Source: Xanthomonas sp. Leaf131
GTDB lineage: Bacteria; Pseudomonadota; Gammaproteobacteria; Xanthomonadales; Xanthomonadaceae
DNA length: 64,000 bases
Reading direction: 5' to 3'
Assembly (NCBI RefSeq): GCF_001423495.1
Contig: NZ_LMOG01000018.1
Location: 175,255-239,254, forward strand
Position 1 is the stretch's first letter. Every line of letters starts with the position of its first letter. Positions 35,887 to 46,880 of the stretch are shown piece by piece. Made by a program: the position numbers and the translations under genes. Under the pieces are notes generated by a model. The model did no database searches. It was not told where the DNA came from and saw only the letters and a program-made list of their open reading frames with translations.

Positions 35887-36522
35887 ATGGCGACGAGTGT
35901 GCGTATGCGTAATACCTTGACTTTGTTTTCGTCCAACGACGACGTGTTGTGCCACCGGGTTCGACTGGTCCTGGCGGCGAAAGGGGTGACCTACGACCTG
36001 GTGCCGGTCGACCCGCAAAATCCCCCCGAAGATCTGATCGATCTCAATCCCTATCATTCGGTTCCCACCCTGGTCGAACGCGACCTGGTGCTGTATGCCG
36101 CATCGGTGGTCAGCGAGTATCTGGACGAGCGCTATCCGCATCCGCCGCTGATGCCGGTCGACCCGCTATCGCGCGCGCGCCTGCGGCTGGCGATGCTGCG
36201 GATCGAGCACGACTGGGTGCCGCAGGTGCAGGCCATCCAGCTCGGCAACAAGACCCAGGCAGAGGCCGGCCGCAAGCGCCTGAAGGAACTGCTCACCGCC
36301 TCGGTGCCGCTGTTCAAGGCCAGCAAATTCTTCCTCAATCCGGAAATGAGTCTGGCCGATTGCGCGATGGCGCCGATCATCTGGCGACTGGACGCGTTGG
36401 AGATCGGGCTGCCCAAGGACGGCAAGGCGATCGAGGACTACGGCAACCGGATCTTCCGCAATCCCGGCTTCATCCGCAGCCTCACCGATCAGGAACGCAA
36501 ACTGCGCGACATGCCGGGCTGA
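35887..36522 (+). CDS. sspA: Stringent starvation protein A
   Basis: The 211-residue protein has a glutathione-transferase fold (TLFSSNDDVLCHRVRLVLAA at the N-terminus, NPYHSVPTLVERDLVLYAAS in the thioredoxin-like half). SspA binds RNA polymerase and reprograms transcription under starvation and acid stress. GGAGAG precedes the ATG. It forms the usual pair with sspB downstream; in many bacteria both follow the bc1 operon, as here. Confidence 0.94.
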   Translation: MATSVRMRNTLTLFSSNDDVLCHRVRLVLAAKGVTYDLVPVDPQNPPEDLIDLNPYHSVPTLVERDLVLYAASVVSEYLDERYPHPPLMPVDPLSRARLRLAMLRIEHDWVPQVQAIQLGNKTQAEAGRKRLKELLTASVPLFKASKFFLNPEMSLADCAMAPIIWRLDALEIGLPKDGKAIEDYGNRIFRNPGFIRSLTDQERKLRDMPG

Positions 36523-36600
36523 TGCGAGGGCTGTATGCCAACAGACCGACGTCCGATCGCAGCGCCGCCGCTGCGGGCCGTGTGCGGGTAAAATGACGCC

Positions 36601-37044
36601 ATGAGCGAAGATTTCCCCCGCATGACCAGCCATCGCCCGTACCTGCTGCGGGCCTTGGTCGAATGGATCAACGACAACGGCATGACGCCGCACGTTCTGG
36701 TGGACGCAGGCCTGCCTGGCGTGCAGGTGCCTGCCAGTGCCGTCAAGGACGGCCGCGTCGTGTTGAATATCGCCGAGCGCGCCGTGGTCGGCTTGCAGGT
36801 CGACAACGAAAGCGTGCGCTTCACTGCGCGCTTTGGCGGCGTCAGCTATCCGGTGATGGTGCCGATGGCTGCCGTGCTGGCAGTGTACGCACGCGAGACC
36901 GGCCAGGGCATGGCCTTGCCGGACGATATCCCGGGCACCAGCACCGAGCCACCGGATCCCGGTGCACCGCCACCACCGAGTGCGCCCACGCCGGACGAGC
37001 CGCCAAGTGCAGGCAAGCGCCCGCATCTGCGTGTGGTCAAGTAG
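36601..37044 (+). CDS. sspB: ClpXP protease specificity-enhancing factor SspB
   Basis: The 147-residue protein has an N-terminal substrate-binding domain (HRPYLLRALVEWINDNGMTP, ARFGGVSYPVMVPMAAVLAV). A flexible proline-rich tail ends in a short basic/hydrophobic motif (KRPHLRVVK), the ClpX-docking element of SspB. It delivers ssrA-tagged peptides to ClpXP. It follows sspA by 78 bases. Confidence 0.94.
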   Translation: MSEDFPRMTSHRPYLLRALVEWINDNGMTPHVLVDAGLPGVQVPASAVKDGRVVLNIAERAVVGLQVDNESVRFTARFGGVSYPVMVPMAAVLAVYARETGQGMALPDDIPGTSTEPPDPGAPPPPSAPTPDEPPSAGKRPHLRVVK

Positions 37045-37256
37045 ATATACACCGTGCGCGCGTTGCGCGTCCGCTGCTCAACGTGTGGCACGTGCTGCGG
37101 TGGCTTGTGTGCACGGCGCGCGTGCGCTGCGGATGGCCCGGCGTAGCTGCGATCGATGCATCGGCGCGACCGATGCGTGGCCAGGACACTGCACACTTCC
37201 AGTGACGCAGCGTGTGCAAACGATGTGGCTGCACACGCGCACCAGTCGAGCCGTAT

Positions 37257-37601
37257 TCAATTCAAGCGCTGATGATCCGGATTCAGCGGCGTCACCGTGG
37301 CCACTTGCGGGCCGGTGAAGGCGATCAGCTGATCGCCGCGCAGCACCAGACGGCCGCTGTGGCGGTCGACCCCGTCATGCGAATACTCGAAGCGAAACGT
37401 CCGCTCGAAGCCCAGCCAACCGTTGGGTTTGCGGCAGATGCGCAGGTTGGTGGAATGCACGCTCTGGTCCAGCCACTGTACGTTGGCAGCGCTGCAGGCA
37501 TTGCGGCCGAGGATATCGGCGCGTTCGGCAGCGGCACGCGAGGAGTTCCAGAACGCGTACAGCGCCGCGCCGGCAATCATGAAGAGAATAAGGCTGGGCA
37601 T
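37257..37601 (-). CDS. DUF3301-type small membrane-anchored protein
   Basis: The product is about 114 residues. One N-terminal hydrophobic segment (MPSLILFMIAGAALYAFWNS) is followed by ERADILGRNACSAANVQWLD, SVHSTNLRICRKPNGWLGFE and a beta-rich C-terminus, matching the pattern of DUF3301 proteins. The ATG at 37601 starts just before the membrane segment; the open frame upstream to 37769 is not coding-like. Function unknown. Confidence 0.75.
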   Translation of the reverse strand: MPSLILFMIAGAALYAFWNSSRAAAERADILGRNACSAANVQWLDQSVHSTNLRICRKPNGWLGFERTFRFEYSHDGVDRHSGRLVLRGDQLIAFTGPQVATVTPLNPDHQRLN

Positions 37602-38007
37602 GGGCGCCAATGTGCCACGGCATGCGCTCGATCCACAATCGTCGTGCCGGGCCGCAGCGTTGCGTTGGCGGGTAGCGCGATATGTTGTGTCGGCCGCGAT
37701 CTTCGATGGTGACATCGCCAGCGTCCCCGCCGTGCCAACAATGGCTAAGCACACGTCGCAAACGTTCATCGGCCGGGCTCAAGCTGCATACATCGGCCGA
37801 CATGTACATGCAGTACTTCGATTGCCAATGCCGAACACAGCCGTCTCACCATCACGCAGCAGTATCGATCGCCGCGCTAAACCATTCACTGCCATCGCTG
37901 CGACTGGCTTGCGTCGGCGGCCGCGCATCCCCATCCAGTGAATTCCCGCCGAGTTGAATCCGCGCACCGCTCGCCCTGATCTGGCGCCACGGTCCGGGGC
38001 ATCGCCT
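37602..38007. other. Spacer between the divergent DUF3301 and helicase genes
   Basis: About 400 bases containing both promoters. I see no gene, known repeat or strong hairpin. Several short overlapping open frames exist on both strands, none with coding character. Confidence 0.5.
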
Positions 38008-41000
38008 ATGCATCCTGTTCTGCAGCAGTTCCATCCTGTCGTGGCCGCGTGGTTCGCGCAGGCCTTCGCTGCGCCCACGCCGGCGCAGATCGCTGCGTGG
38101 CCGGCGATCCAGGCCGGGCACCACACGCTGGTGGCCGCGCCGACCGGCTCGGGCAAGACACTGACTGCGTTTTTCGCCGCCATCGATGCGCTGATCCGCG
38201 AGGGTCTGACCAATGGCGGTGCGTTGCCGGATGAAACACGCGTGGTCTACGTGTCGCCGTTGAAGGCGCTGTCCAACGACATCCATCTGAATCTGGACGC
38301 CCCGCTGCAAGGCATCCGCACGGCCCTGCGCGCAAACGGTTTGCCGGATGTGGCAGTGCGCACCGCGGTACGCACCGGCGATACGCCGCAGCGCGAGCGG
38401 GCCAAACTGCGGCGCGTGCCGCCGCATATTCTGGTGACCACGCCGGAGTCCTTGTATGTGCTGCTGGGCTCGGCCTCCGGGCGCAACGCGCTGCGGCACG
38501 TGCGCACCGTTATCGTCGATGAAATCCATGCGGTGGCGGCGGACAAACGCGGCAGCCATCTGAGCCTGACGCTGGAGCGCCTGCAACGCTTGGCGGAGCG
38601 CCCGATCACTCGCATCGGGCTGTCTGCCACGCAGAAGCCCATCGAAACCGTGGCGCAGTTTCTGGTCGGTGTCGGCGACGCCGGGCAACCGCCGCCGCAC
38701 TGCGAGATCGTGGATATCGGCTACACCCGCACGCGCGATCTTGCACTGGCCTTGCCGCCGACGCCGCTGAGCGTGGTGATGTCCAACGATCAGTGGCTGC
38801 AGGTGTATGCCGATGTTGCCGCGCTGGCGCAGCAACATCGCACTACGCTGGTGTTCGTCAATACGCGGCGCATGGCCGAGCGGGCCGCGCGGCATTTGGG
38901 CGATCTGCTGGGCAAGCAGCGCGTGGCTGCGCATCACGGCAGCCTGTCGCGGGAGACGCGCCTGCTGGCCGAGCAGCGCCTCAAGGCTGGCGAATTGACC
39001 GTGCTGGTAGCTACCGCATCGCTGGAGCTCGGCCTGGATATCGGCGATGTCGACCTGGTCTGCCAGCTCGGCTCGCCACGTTCGATCGCCACGTTCCTGC
39101 AACGCGCCGGACGCTCCGGGCATGCGGTCGGCGGCACGCCGAAAGCGCGGCTGTTTCCGCAAACCCGCGATGAGCTGGTCGAATGCACCGCATTGTTGGA
39201 CAGCGTGCGCCGCGGTGAGCTGGATACGCTGCGGATTGTGCTGGCGCCAATCGATGTGCTCGCACAACAGATCGTGGCCGAGGCTGCATGCGAGGATTGG
39301 GAGGAAGATGCGCTGTTCGCGCTGGTGCGGCGTGCATGGCCATTCGCGCAGCTGAGCCGCGCGACCTTCGATGACGCGGTGCGCATGCTGTGCGACGGCT
39401 TCAGCACCCGGCTCGGGCCGCGTGCGGGCTATCTGCATCGCGATGCGGTGCATCGGCGGCTGCATGCGCGCCGTGGCGCGCGCATGACCGCGCTGACCTC
39501 CGGCGGCACCATTCCCGAAACCGGCGATTACAGCGTCGTGCTGGAACCGCAGGCGGAAAAGATCGGCACGGTGAACGAAGATTTCGCGGTCGAAAGTCTC
39601 ACCGGCGATGTCTTTCAACTCGGCAATGCCAGCTACCGCATCCTGCGCGTGGATGCCGGGCGTATGCGGGTGGAAGATGCCAAAGGCGCGCCACCGAATA
39701 TCCCGTTCTGGCTGGGCGAAGCGCCGGGCCGCAGCGATGAATTGTCGGCGGCGGTCTCGCGTTTGCGTAGCGAGGTTGCGTTGCGGCTGGACAGCGCGCG
39801 CATCGAGAGCACGCCGTTGGACGGCACATCACTCAACAGCACGCCACTCAACTGCACATCCCATCAGTCCGCCTGCGATTGGCTATGCAGCGAGTTGGGC
39901 CTGGCCGCCGAAGCCGCGCGACAGCTGGTGGACTATCTTGCGCACGCCTGCGCGGCGCTGGGCACGCTGCCGACCCAGCAATGCCTGGTAATGGAGCGCT
40001 TCTTCGATGCCAGTGGCGGCACCCAGCTGGTGATCCATTCGCCATATGGCAGCCGCATCAATCGCGCCTGGGGGTTGGCGTTGCGCAAGCGCTTCTGTCG
40101 CACCTTCAATTTCGAGCTGCAGGCGGCAGCGACCGAAGATGCGATCGTGCTGTCGCTGTCCACCAGTCATAGCTTTGCATTGGAGGAGGTGGCCCGTTAT
40201 CTGCATTCGTCATCGGCCGAACATGTACTGATCCAGGCGGTGCTGGACGCGCCGCTGTTCGGTGTGCGTTGGCGTTGGAATGCGACCAATGCGATGGCGT
40301 TGCCGCGCTTCAGTGGCGGCAACAAGGTGGCGCCGCAATTGCAACGCATGAAGTCCGAAGATCTGCTGGCGAGCGTGTTCCCCGATCAGGTCGCCTGCGC
40401 GGAGAATCTGGTCGGCGAGCGGCAGGTGCCGGACCATCCGTTGGTGACGCAGACGTTGCAGGACTGCCTGCATCAGGCCATGGACAGCGAAGGCTGGTTG
40501 CAGGTGCTGCGTGGGCTGGAATCCGGCGCGATCACCTTGCTGGCGCGCGATCTGGCCGCGCCATCGCCATTGGCGGCCGAAGCCTTGAACGCGCGCCCGT
40601 ATGCCTTTCTGGACGACGCGCCGCTGGAAGAGCGCCGCACCCAGGCGGTGCAAAACCGCCGCTACACGCCGCAGACCAGCGACGATCTTGGGCGGCTGGA
40701 TCCGGACGCCATCGCCTCGGTACGCGAGGAGGCCTGGCCGCAGCCGCGCGATGCCGAAGAAATGCACGAAGCGCTGGTCGGACTTGGCGTCCTGCCTGTC
40801 GATGAAGCCACCGATGCGCAGTGGCAAACCTGGTTGGCTGCACTCGCGGCCGACGGTCGTGCCAGCTGCCTTGCGTTGAGCGGTGCACCCGCGCTGTGGA
40901 TCAGCGCCGAGCGCGTCGACTGGTTCATGCCGCTGTATCCGCACGCGTCGCCACAACCGCCGTTGCAGGCGCCGGCCGATTGCCGTGTCGCCGAGTGGGA

Positions 41001-42465
41001 ACGCGACTGGGCCGTGCGCGAACTGCTACGCGGGCGGCTGTCTGCCATCGGCCCGGCGCAGGTGCCGGCATTGGCCGGCGCCTTGCACTTGCCGGAGGCC
41101 GAGATCGTGCTCGCGCTGGCAGCCTTGCAGCGCGAGGGCTATGTCATGGCTGGCCAGTTCAGTGCGCAGACGCAGGTGGAAGAGTGGTGCGAACGCCATC
41201 TGCTGGCGCGCATCCATCGCTACACCCTGGGGCGCTTACGCCGCGAGATCGAACCGGTGGCACAACGCGATTACGCGCGCTTTCTGTTCGAGTGGCAGCA
41301 CGTCGACAGCACCAGCCGTGTGGCCGGCCCGGATGCATTGGCAGGTGTGGTCGCGCAGCTGGAAGGCTTCGAGGCGCCCGCGTTGCTATGGGAGGCCGAG
41401 CTGCTACCGGCGCGCGTGCGCGACTATCAACCGGCGTGGCTGGACGAGTTGTGCACGGCCGGGCGCACCGTGTGGGCACGCTTGCGTCCCGGCGGTGGCC
41501 GTAGCGGCGCTGCATTGCGCGCGACACCGATCGTCCTGCTGCCGCGTCGTGAAGCGCAGCGCTGGAGCAGCCTGGCGCGCGGTGTCGATGACGCAGCGTT
41601 GGGCTCGCGCGCGCAACGTGTGGCAGAGGTGCTGCAGCAGCAAGGCGCGTTGTTCTTCGACGAGATCGCCGATGCCGCCCGCTTGATGAGCACCGAGCTG
41701 GAAGATGCGTTGAGCGAGCTGGTGATGCGCGGCCGCGCGCATTGCGACAGTTATGCCGGGCTGCGCGCGCTGCTGGTGCCGGCGTCCAAGCGCCCGAGCG
41801 CGCTGTCGCGCCAACGTCGCCGTGCCAGTGCGCTGGGCATTCGCGATGCCGGTCGTTGGGCGCCAGTGCGCGCGCTGCCGGAATTGCCGTTGGCCGAAGC
41901 CAGCGAGCGGCATCAGGACACGCTTGAACACGTCGCGCGCACCCTGTTGCGGCGCTACGGTGTGGTCTGTTGGCGCTTGCTCGAACGCGAGGCGGCGTGG
42001 TTGCCGCCGTGGCGCGAATTGCTGCGCATGTATCAACGGCTGGAAGCGCGTGGCGAGATCCGCGGTGGTCGCTTCATTGCCGGCCTGTCGGGCGAGCAAT
42101 TCGCGTTGCCGGACGCGATTGCCGCGTTGCGCCGCGTGCGCGCACAGCCGTTGCAGCAACAGTGGGTGTGCGTGAGCGCGAGCGACCCGAACAATCTGCT
42201 GGGCAGCCTTCTGCCGGGCGAACGGATCGCGCGCGTGCCGGGCAATCGCGTGGCGTATCTGGATGGCTTGCCGATGGCCACCTGGACGGCAGATCGCTTT
42301 GCGCCACTGCAGGAACTCAGCGCCGAGCAGGCTGACCAGGCGCTGCGCCTGCTGCAGCGTGGCCCAGGTGCCGCCGAGCAGACGCCGATGGAGCAATGGC
42401 TGGCTCAGTCACCCGGCAGCGCCGGCCGCGTGCCGGCGGCGCGTGGAAGCGGACGCGACAGATAA
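38008..42465 (+). CDS. lhr: Large Lhr-type ATP-dependent helicase
   Basis: The protein of about 1485 residues is a superfamily 2 helicase, close to the size of E. coli Lhr. Walker [12 protein letters not shown] lies near residue 50, motif II DEIH near 172, motif III LSATQ, then [20 protein letters not shown] (motif VI). A winged helix/beta-barrel core reaches to about 830 and a long C-terminal extension follows. Lhr translocates 3' to 5' on single-stranded DNA and unwinds RNA:DNA hybrids; homologues take part in DNA repair. The ATG at 38008 is chosen; an in-frame TTG at 37954 is possible. Its 3' end overlaps the convergent glycosylase gene by 61 bases. Confidence 0.92.
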   Translation: MHPVLQQFHPVVAAWFAQAFAAPTPAQIAAWPAIQAGHHTLVAAPTGSGKTLTAFFAAIDALIREGLTNGGALPDETRVVYVSPLKALSNDIHLNLDAPLQGIRTALRANGLPDVAVRTAVRTGDTPQRERAKLRRVPPHILVTTPESLYVLLGSASGRNALRHVRTVIVDEIHAVAADKRGSHLSLTLERLQRLAERPITRIGLSATQKPIETVAQFLVGVGDAGQPPPHCEIVDIGYTRTRDLALALPPTPLSVVMSNDQWLQVYADVAALAQQHRTTLVFVNTRRMAERAARHLGDLLGKQRVAAHHGSLSRETRLLAEQRLKAGELTVLVATASLELGLDIGDVDLVCQLGSPRSIATFLQRAGRSGHAVGGTPKARLFPQTRDELVECTALLDSVRRGELDTLRIVLAPIDVLAQQIVAEAACEDWEEDALFALVRRAWPFAQLSRATFDDAVRMLCDGFSTRLGPRAGYLHRDAVHRRLHARRGARMTALTSGGTIPETGDYSVVLEPQAEKIGTVNEDFAVESLTGDVFQLGNASYRILRVDAGRMRVEDAKGAPPNIPFWLGEAPGRSDELSAAVSRLRSEVALRLDSARIESTPLDGTSLNSTPLNCTSHQSACDWLCSELGLAAEAARQLVDYLAHACAALGTLPTQQCLVMERFFDASGGTQLVIHSPYGSRINRAWGLALRKRFCRTFNFELQAAATEDAIVLSLSTSHSFALEEVARYLHSSSAEHVLIQAVLDAPLFGVRWRWNATNAMALPRFSGGNKVAPQLQRMKSEDLLASVFPDQVACAENLVGERQVPDHPLVTQTLQDCLHQAMDSEGWLQVLRGLESGAITLLARDLAAPSPLAAEALNARPYAFLDDAPLEERRTQAVQNRRYTPQTSDDLGRLDPDAIASVREEAWPQPRDAEEMHEALVGLGVLPVDEATDAQWQTWLAALAADGRASCLALSGAPALWISAERVDWFMPLYPHASPQPPLQAPADCRVAEWERDWAVRELLRGRLSAIGPAQVPALAGALHLPEAEIVLALAALQREGYVMAGQFSAQTQVEEWCERHLLARIHRYTLGRLRREIEPVAQRDYARFLFEWQHVDSTSRVAGPDALAGVVAQLEGFEAPALLWEAELLPARVRDYQPAWLDELCTAGRTVWARLRPGGGRSGAALRATPIVLLPRREAQRWSSLARGVDDAALGSRAQRVAEVLQQQGALFFDEIADAARLMSTELEDALSELVMRGRAHCDSYAGLRALLVPASKRPSALSRQRRRASALGIRDAGRWAPVRALPELPLAEASERHQDTLEHVARTLLRRYGVVCWRLLEREAAWLPPWRELLRMYQRLEARGEIRGGRFIAGLSGEQFALPDAIAALRRVRAQPLQQQWVCVSASDPNNLLGSLLPGERIARVPGNRVAYLDGLPMATWTADRFAPLQELSAEQADQALRLLQRGPGAAEQTPMEQWLAQSPGSAGRVPAARGSGRDR

Positions 42466-43025
42466 CGGCTTTCGGGAACGACCCAGCGCCACGGTGCATC
42501 CATCGCCTTGCGAATGCCGATGCGTGGCGTTGCCAGCGGAATCGACGGTGGCGGCAGGCCATCGTCTTCGATCCAAAGCCGTGCGCTGGCGCTGGTCAGA
42601 TCCAGCCCGTCATCGGCCGCCGTCACGCCGAAGGCCTGGGCCAGACGACCGGGGCCGGTGGTCAAGGTCTTGAGCGGAGCGGCGCTACGTGCGGCCTGCA
42701 TGGTGTCGAGTCCGGCGAATGGCTCTAGCGCGCGGATCAGCACCGCGTGCCCAGGCGCGCCGCCACACACTGCATTGATCGCCCAATGCATGCCGTAGAC
42801 GAAATACACATACAGATGCCCGGGCGCACCGAACATCACCCGCGTGCGCGCGGTCATGCCGCGGAACGAATGCGCTGCCGGATCCTCGCTGCCGCAATAC
42901 GCCTCAACCTCGGTAATGCGGCCGCGGCGTCCATCCGCACTGACCAGTACCTTGTTAAGCAATTGCGGTGCGACGCTGCGTGCGTCGTGGTCGTAAAACG
43001 TGCGCGGGAGCGGCTCTGGCTGCAT
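42405..43025 (-). CDS. 3-methyladenine DNA glycosylase (AAG/MPG family)
   Basis: The protein of about 206 residues has family signatures: [60 protein letters not shown] and [12 protein letters not shown]. It removes alkylated purines in base-excision repair. The ATG at 43025 ([10 protein letters not shown]) fits; the frame is open to 43094 without family similarity. It converges on lhr and shares 61 coding bases with it. Confidence 0.92.
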   Translation of the reverse strand: MQPEPLPRTFYDHDARSVAPQLLNKVLVSADGRRGRITEVEAYCGSEDPAAHSFRGMTARTRVMFGAPGHLYVYFVYGMHWAINAVCGGAPGHAVLIRALEPFAGLDTMQAARSAAPLKTLTTGPGRLAQAFGVTAADDGLDLTSASARLWIEDDGLPPPSIPLATPRIGIRKAMDAPWRWVVPESRYLSRPLPRAAGTRPALPGD

Positions 43026-43202
43026 GCGCCCAGCGTAGCGGCGCCGCCGTGATGTCGCTGCGGAAATGTCCCTGGGGACTGTCCGGGACAACATGCCAAC
43101 GACGGGTAGGATTTTTCCGAATCCGGGCTGTCACGAGCGCGTGACCGGTCACAAAAGCGCACATCCAATTGCCTGAATAGGCATTGCTCTAACGCCCGCA
43201 TC

Positions 43203-43229
43203 TCAAGCACGTTTTGCCTTCGCCGATAG
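43203..43229 (+). promoter_or_regulatory. Sigma-28 (FliA)-like promoter of the chemoreceptor gene
   Basis: TCAA (43203-43206), 15 bases, GCCGATAG (43222-43229). The flagellar sigma-28 consensus is TAAA-N15-GCCGATAA, so spacing is exact and 10 of 12 bases match. It would start transcription about 107 bases upstream of the ATG at 43344. The rest of the 43026-43343 spacer shows no other feature. Confidence 0.65.
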
Positions 43230-43343
43230 CCATTAACGACCGGTTTAGAAATGCGGCAGGGACTTGATCGGTCTTTCGCAGCACGCCATTCGTCGTTCGT
43301 CCAGCGCATGTCGCGCGCGCATCATCCTCAAGAGAACTCCCCA

Positions 43344-45002
43344 ATGTTAGGCAACTTCAAAATCGGAACCAGGCTGATCGTGGCGTTCCTGATCGTCTCG
43401 GCGATCGGCGCATGCATCGGGTGGGTGGGCTATTCCAACTCCGGCCGCATCAGCGACCTGTCGACCTCGCTGTACGAGCGCGAATTGCTCGGCTTGTCTA
43501 ACGTGAAAGAGGCCAATATCAACCTCATCTACGCCGGCCGCGCACGCGCCAACCTGCTGTTGGCCAGCAGCGCCGAAGAGCGCCAGTCGCACGTGCAGAA
43601 CATCGACAAGTACACCGCCAAGGTGGTCGATTACATGACCCGTGCGCGCGCCAGTTTCCAGACCGAAGAAGGCAAGAACAAGCTGGCGCAGTTCGACCGC
43701 GCCTGGCAAAAATATCTGGACGAGCGCGGGCGCTTTATCGAAGTCGCCAACCGCGAAGCCTTGCGCGAGGCCAATCCGGAACTGGCGGAACTTTCGCGTG
43801 CGGTGCGTGCCAGCTCCGATGAAGTGGACACGCTGATGACCGACCTGAGCGGCCTGCGCGAGCGCAGCGCGGCATCGGCCAACGCCGAAACCGGCGCCAT
43901 CCATGCGCGCAGTTCCCAGCTGCTGATCGCCATCATCTGCGGCGGCGTGCTGCTCGGCGCGGTGCTCGGTGTCGTGATCAGCCGCAGCGTCACCGGCCCG
44001 ATCCGCCGTGCAGTGGCCGTTGCCAATGGCCTGTCGGAAGGCGATCTGAGCATGCGCATCGAGGTGCAGGGTCGTGACGAAACCGCGCAGTTGCTCGAAG
44101 CGATGCGCACCATGGTGCAGAAGCTGTCGCAGGTGGTGGGCGAGGTCAATACCAGTGCCGAAACCCTGGCCAGTGCATCGGAAGAAGTCAGTGCCACTGC
44201 GCAAAGCTTGTCGCAGGCGGCCAGCGAACAGGCGGCCGGCGTGGAAGAAACCAGCGCATCGCTGGAACAGATGACCGCCTCGATCAGCCAGAACACCGAA
44301 AACGCGCGCATCACCGATGGCATGGCCACCCAGGCCGCAAAGGAAACCATCGAAGGCGGCGAGGCCGTTGTCGCCACCACTCAGGCGATGAAGCAGATCG
44401 CACAGAAGATCGGCATCATCGACGACATCGCGTATCAGACCAATCTGCTCGCGCTCAATGCGGCGATCGAAGCCGCGCGTGCCGGCGAACATGGCAAGGG
44501 GTTTGCGGTGGTCGCCGCCGAGGTGCGCAAGCTGGCCGAACGCAGCCAGGTGGCCGCGCAGGAGATCGGCGAAGTAGCCAGTTCCAGTGTGGAATTGGCC
44601 GACCGCGCCGGGCGCTTGCTCGACACCATCGTGCCCAGCATCAAGCGCACGTCCGATCTGGTGCAGGAGATTTCCGCCGCATCCGAAGAGCAATCCTCCG
44701 GCGTCAGTCAGATCAATTCGGCGGTGGTGCAGTTGAGTCAGACCACCCAGCAGAACGCCAGTGCGTCCGAAGAACTGGCCGCCACTGCCGAAGAGATGAG
44801 CGCGCAGGCCGAACAACTGCAACAGAGCATGGCGTTCTTCCGCCTGGGCGGGCAGGGGGCTGCGAGCACCCCGCCCAAGCGCGGCAAGGTGGTCGCCGCA
44901 CGCCCGGCGCGCGCTGCCGGTACGCGCGGTTGGCGCAGCAGTGCAGCACCGGCCTACGCCATGTCCGAAGGCCCGGACGAAGGCCAATTCGCTCGCTTCT
45001 GA
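43344..45002 (+). CDS. Methyl-accepting chemotaxis protein
   Basis: The receptor of about 552 residues has TM1 (about 10-30), a periplasmic four-helix-type sensor (about 31-190), TM2 (about 192-212), HAMP (about 213-270) and a long cytoplasmic signalling domain. The hairpin tip reads [20 protein letters not shown]. The ligand is unknown. GGCAGG is near but no strong ribosome-binding site is seen; ATG at 43344 puts TM1 at the N-terminus. cheW follows by 11 bases, and a sigma-28-like promoter precedes, placing it in the motility regulon. Confidence 0.93.
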   Translation: MLGNFKIGTRLIVAFLIVSAIGACIGWVGYSNSGRISDLSTSLYERELLGLSNVKEANINLIYAGRARANLLLASSAEERQSHVQNIDKYTAKVVDYMTRARASFQTEEGKNKLAQFDRAWQKYLDERGRFIEVANREALREANPELAELSRAVRASSDEVDTLMTDLSGLRERSAASANAETGAIHARSSQLLIAIICGGVLLGAVLGVVISRSVTGPIRRAVAVANGLSEGDLSMRIEVQGRDETAQLLEAMRTMVQKLSQVVGEVNTSAETLASASEEVSATAQSLSQAASEQAAGVEETSASLEQMTASISQNTENARITDGMATQAAKETIEGGEAVVATTQAMKQIAQKIGIIDDIAYQTNLLALNAAIEAARAGEHGKGFAVVAAEVRKLAERSQVAAQEIGEVASSSVELADRAGRLLDTIVPSIKRTSDLVQEISAASEEQSSGVSQINSAVVQLSQTTQQNASASEELAATAEEMSAQAEQLQQSMAFFRLGGQGAASTPPKRGKVVAARPARAAGTRGWRSSAAPAYAMSEGPDEGQFARF

Positions 45003-45013
45003 GAGACCGATCG

Positions 45014-45523
45014 ATGACTGCACAGACTCCCGATGTGATGCCTGGCGACGCCGATGCGGCGGCCCAGTACCTGACCTTCCAACTGGATGGCGAAACCTTC
45101 GCCATCAGCATTCTTGGCATCCGCGAAATCATCCAGTTCCGCGCCCCCACACCGGTGCCGTCGATGCCGGCCTGCGTGCGCGGGGTGATCAATCTGCGTG
45201 GCGCGGTGGTGCCGGTGGTGGATCTGCAATCGCGGCTGGGGCGTGCCGACTGCGCCATCGGTAAACGCAGCTGCATCGTGATTCTGGCTACCGAGCAGGC
45301 GCAAGGACCGCAGGTGATCGGCGTCTTGGTCGATGCGGTCAACGCGGTGATCGAACTGGCCGATCAGGACATCGAAGCCGCGCCGTCGTTCGGCACGCAT
45401 ATCCGCCGCGATCTGTTGCGCGGCATGGGCAAGGTTGGCGAGCGCTTCGTGGTGTTGCTGGAGATGGAGCAGGTGCTGCACGTCGAGGAGATTGCGGGTC
45501 ACGCCGACGCACTGGCCGCCTGA
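45014..45523 (+). CDS. cheW: Chemotaxis coupling protein CheW
   Basis: The 169-residue protein has a single CheW domain (YLTFQLDGETFAISILGIRE, ACVRGVINLRGAVVPVVDLQ, IGVLVDAVNAV). It couples chemoreceptors to the kinase CheA. Starting 11 bases after the receptor gene, it is probably co-transcribed and dedicated to or shared with it. No cheA is present in the window. Confidence 0.95.
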   Translation: MTAQTPDVMPGDADAAAQYLTFQLDGETFAISILGIREIIQFRAPTPVPSMPACVRGVINLRGAVVPVVDLQSRLGRADCAIGKRSCIVILATEQAQGPQVIGVLVDAVNAVIELADQDIEAAPSFGTHIRRDLLRGMGKVGERFVVLLEMEQVLHVEEIAGHADALAA

Positions 45524-45531
45524 GCTGCGGC

Positions 45532-45564
45532 CTCGCCAGAGGCCTGAACCAGGCCTCTGGCGAG
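45532..45564. terminator. Bidirectional hairpin between cheW and the GGDEF gene
   Basis: CTCGCCAGAGGCCTG and CAGGCCTCTGGCGAG are exact 15-base complements with a three-base loop. The hairpin lies eight bases after the cheW stop and nine bases beyond the stop of the convergent gene. T-runs are absent, but position and perfect symmetry favour shared transcription termination. Confidence 0.75.
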
Positions 45565-45573
45565 CGCCATCAA

Positions 45574-46659
45574 TCAGTCCTGCAGGTACCAGCCGGCAAA
45601 ACGATGCACGCGATTGCGCCCGCTGCGTATCGCGATCTGCAAGGCATGCCGCGCGCGCGCCAGCAAGGCATTGGTGTCGTGCAGATCGCAGGCGGGCGTT
45701 GCGACCAGCCCGATGCTGAGCGTCAGCGGGGCATTCGGCCAGGTGGCCGCTTCAATTGCGCTGCGGATCCGTTCGGCGGTCTCTGTCGCGACCTGCGCCG
45801 ACGTTGCCGGCAATGCCGCGCACAGCTGATCCGAGCTCAGCCGCGCCACACTTGCGGTGGCCGGCAGCTGCGCTTCGACGATTCGTGCAGCCTGGACAAG
45901 GGTAGCGTCCGCTACAGCCGCTCCGGCCTGCAGTTTCTGCCGCTTGAAGCCATCCAGATCGATCAGCAAAAAAACCAGCGATTGCTCAGGCGAATCGCTC
46001 GGTGCGTCTGCAGGCGCGTGCAATGCGCGTTCCAGACCCGCCCGATTCCACAAGCCAGTCAACGCGTCGCGTAGCGCATCCTGTTCGACCAACGCGGCTG
46101 CGCGCTGCAACTCGATGGTGTTGACGACTTGCCGCGCAAGCGCCTTCAGCGCGTCGCGTTCGGCGACCGACAGACGCCGTGGCGTGCGATCCAGCACGCA
46201 CAGCGTGCCAAGCGCGATGCCGTCGGAGGTGAGCAACGGAGCGCCTGCATAGAAGCGGATCTGCGGCTCGCCGGTGACCAGCGCATTGTCGACAAAGCGC
46301 GCGTCCAGATGCGTATCGCCCACCTCCATCAACTGGTCGGGCTCGAGAATGGCGTGCGCGCAGAACGACAGATCGCGCGGCGTTTCGCTCGGCTGCATGC
46401 CGAGCTTGGATTTGAACCACTGGCGCTGTACGTCGACCAACGAAATCAGCGCCATCGGCGTCCGGCAGACCGCAGCGGCAATCGAGGTGAATTCGTCGTA
46501 GCGCGGCTCAGGCGCAGTGTCGAGAATCTGGTAGTCGCGCAGTGCGGCCAGGCGATCGTCTTCGTTGGCGGGCGTGCGCGCGCCGAAGGTCGCATTGATG
46601 CCGCCGGGCAACAGTGTCGCGTGGATCAGGCTCAACGCGGGCGCGTCGGGATTCTGCAT
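45574..46659 (-). CDS. GAF-GGDEF protein with degenerate cyclase signature
   Basis: The protein of about 361 residues has a GAF domain (about 40-185: FTSIAAAVCRTPMALISLVD, SFCAHAILEPDQLMEVGD) and a GGDEF domain (about 195-355) beginning DALRDALTGLWNRAGLE. The cyclase signature is SSDQL (VARLSSDQLCAALP) instead of GGDEF/GGEEF, and no RxxD inhibitory motif precedes it. It is thus expected not to make cyclic di-GMP and may act as a sensor through the GAF domain. ATG at 46659 is preferred to a GTG at 46671. Confidence 0.87.
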   Translation of the reverse strand: MQNPDAPALSLIHATLLPGGINATFGARTPANEDDRLAALRDYQILDTAPEPRYDEFTSIAAAVCRTPMALISLVDVQRQWFKSKLGMQPSETPRDLSFCAHAILEPDQLMEVGDTHLDARFVDNALVTGEPQIRFYAGAPLLTSDGIALGTLCVLDRTPRRLSVAERDALKALARQVVNTIELQRAAALVEQDALRDALTGLWNRAGLERALHAPADAPSDSPEQSLVFLLIDLDGFKRQKLQAGAAVADATLVQAARIVEAQLPATASVARLSSDQLCAALPATSAQVATETAERIRSAIEAATWPNAPLTLSIGLVATPACDLHDTNALLARARHALQIAIRSGRNRVHRFAGWYLQD

Positions 46660-46880
46660 GCAAAAGACCACCGGGACAGGGCGCCGTCAGGCGATGAGAG
46701 AAATACATGAGCCAGCCAGCAGTCGATACAACCGACCCATCGCCTGGCTGCTGGAGTTGGGGCGCTGGCCACCCTGGCGGCGAGCGCGTGCTCGAATCTT
46801 GCCACATCGGCCAGGCGGCGTAAGCGCTGGCGATTCCACTACGCACAGCGCCAGATCTGGCATCCAACTATTTCAGGAGA

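Noticed and set aside
37852..39618. 588-codon minus-strand open frame over the start of lhr
   Set aside because: Antisense to the helicase core with its clear motifs; no independent evidence of coding.
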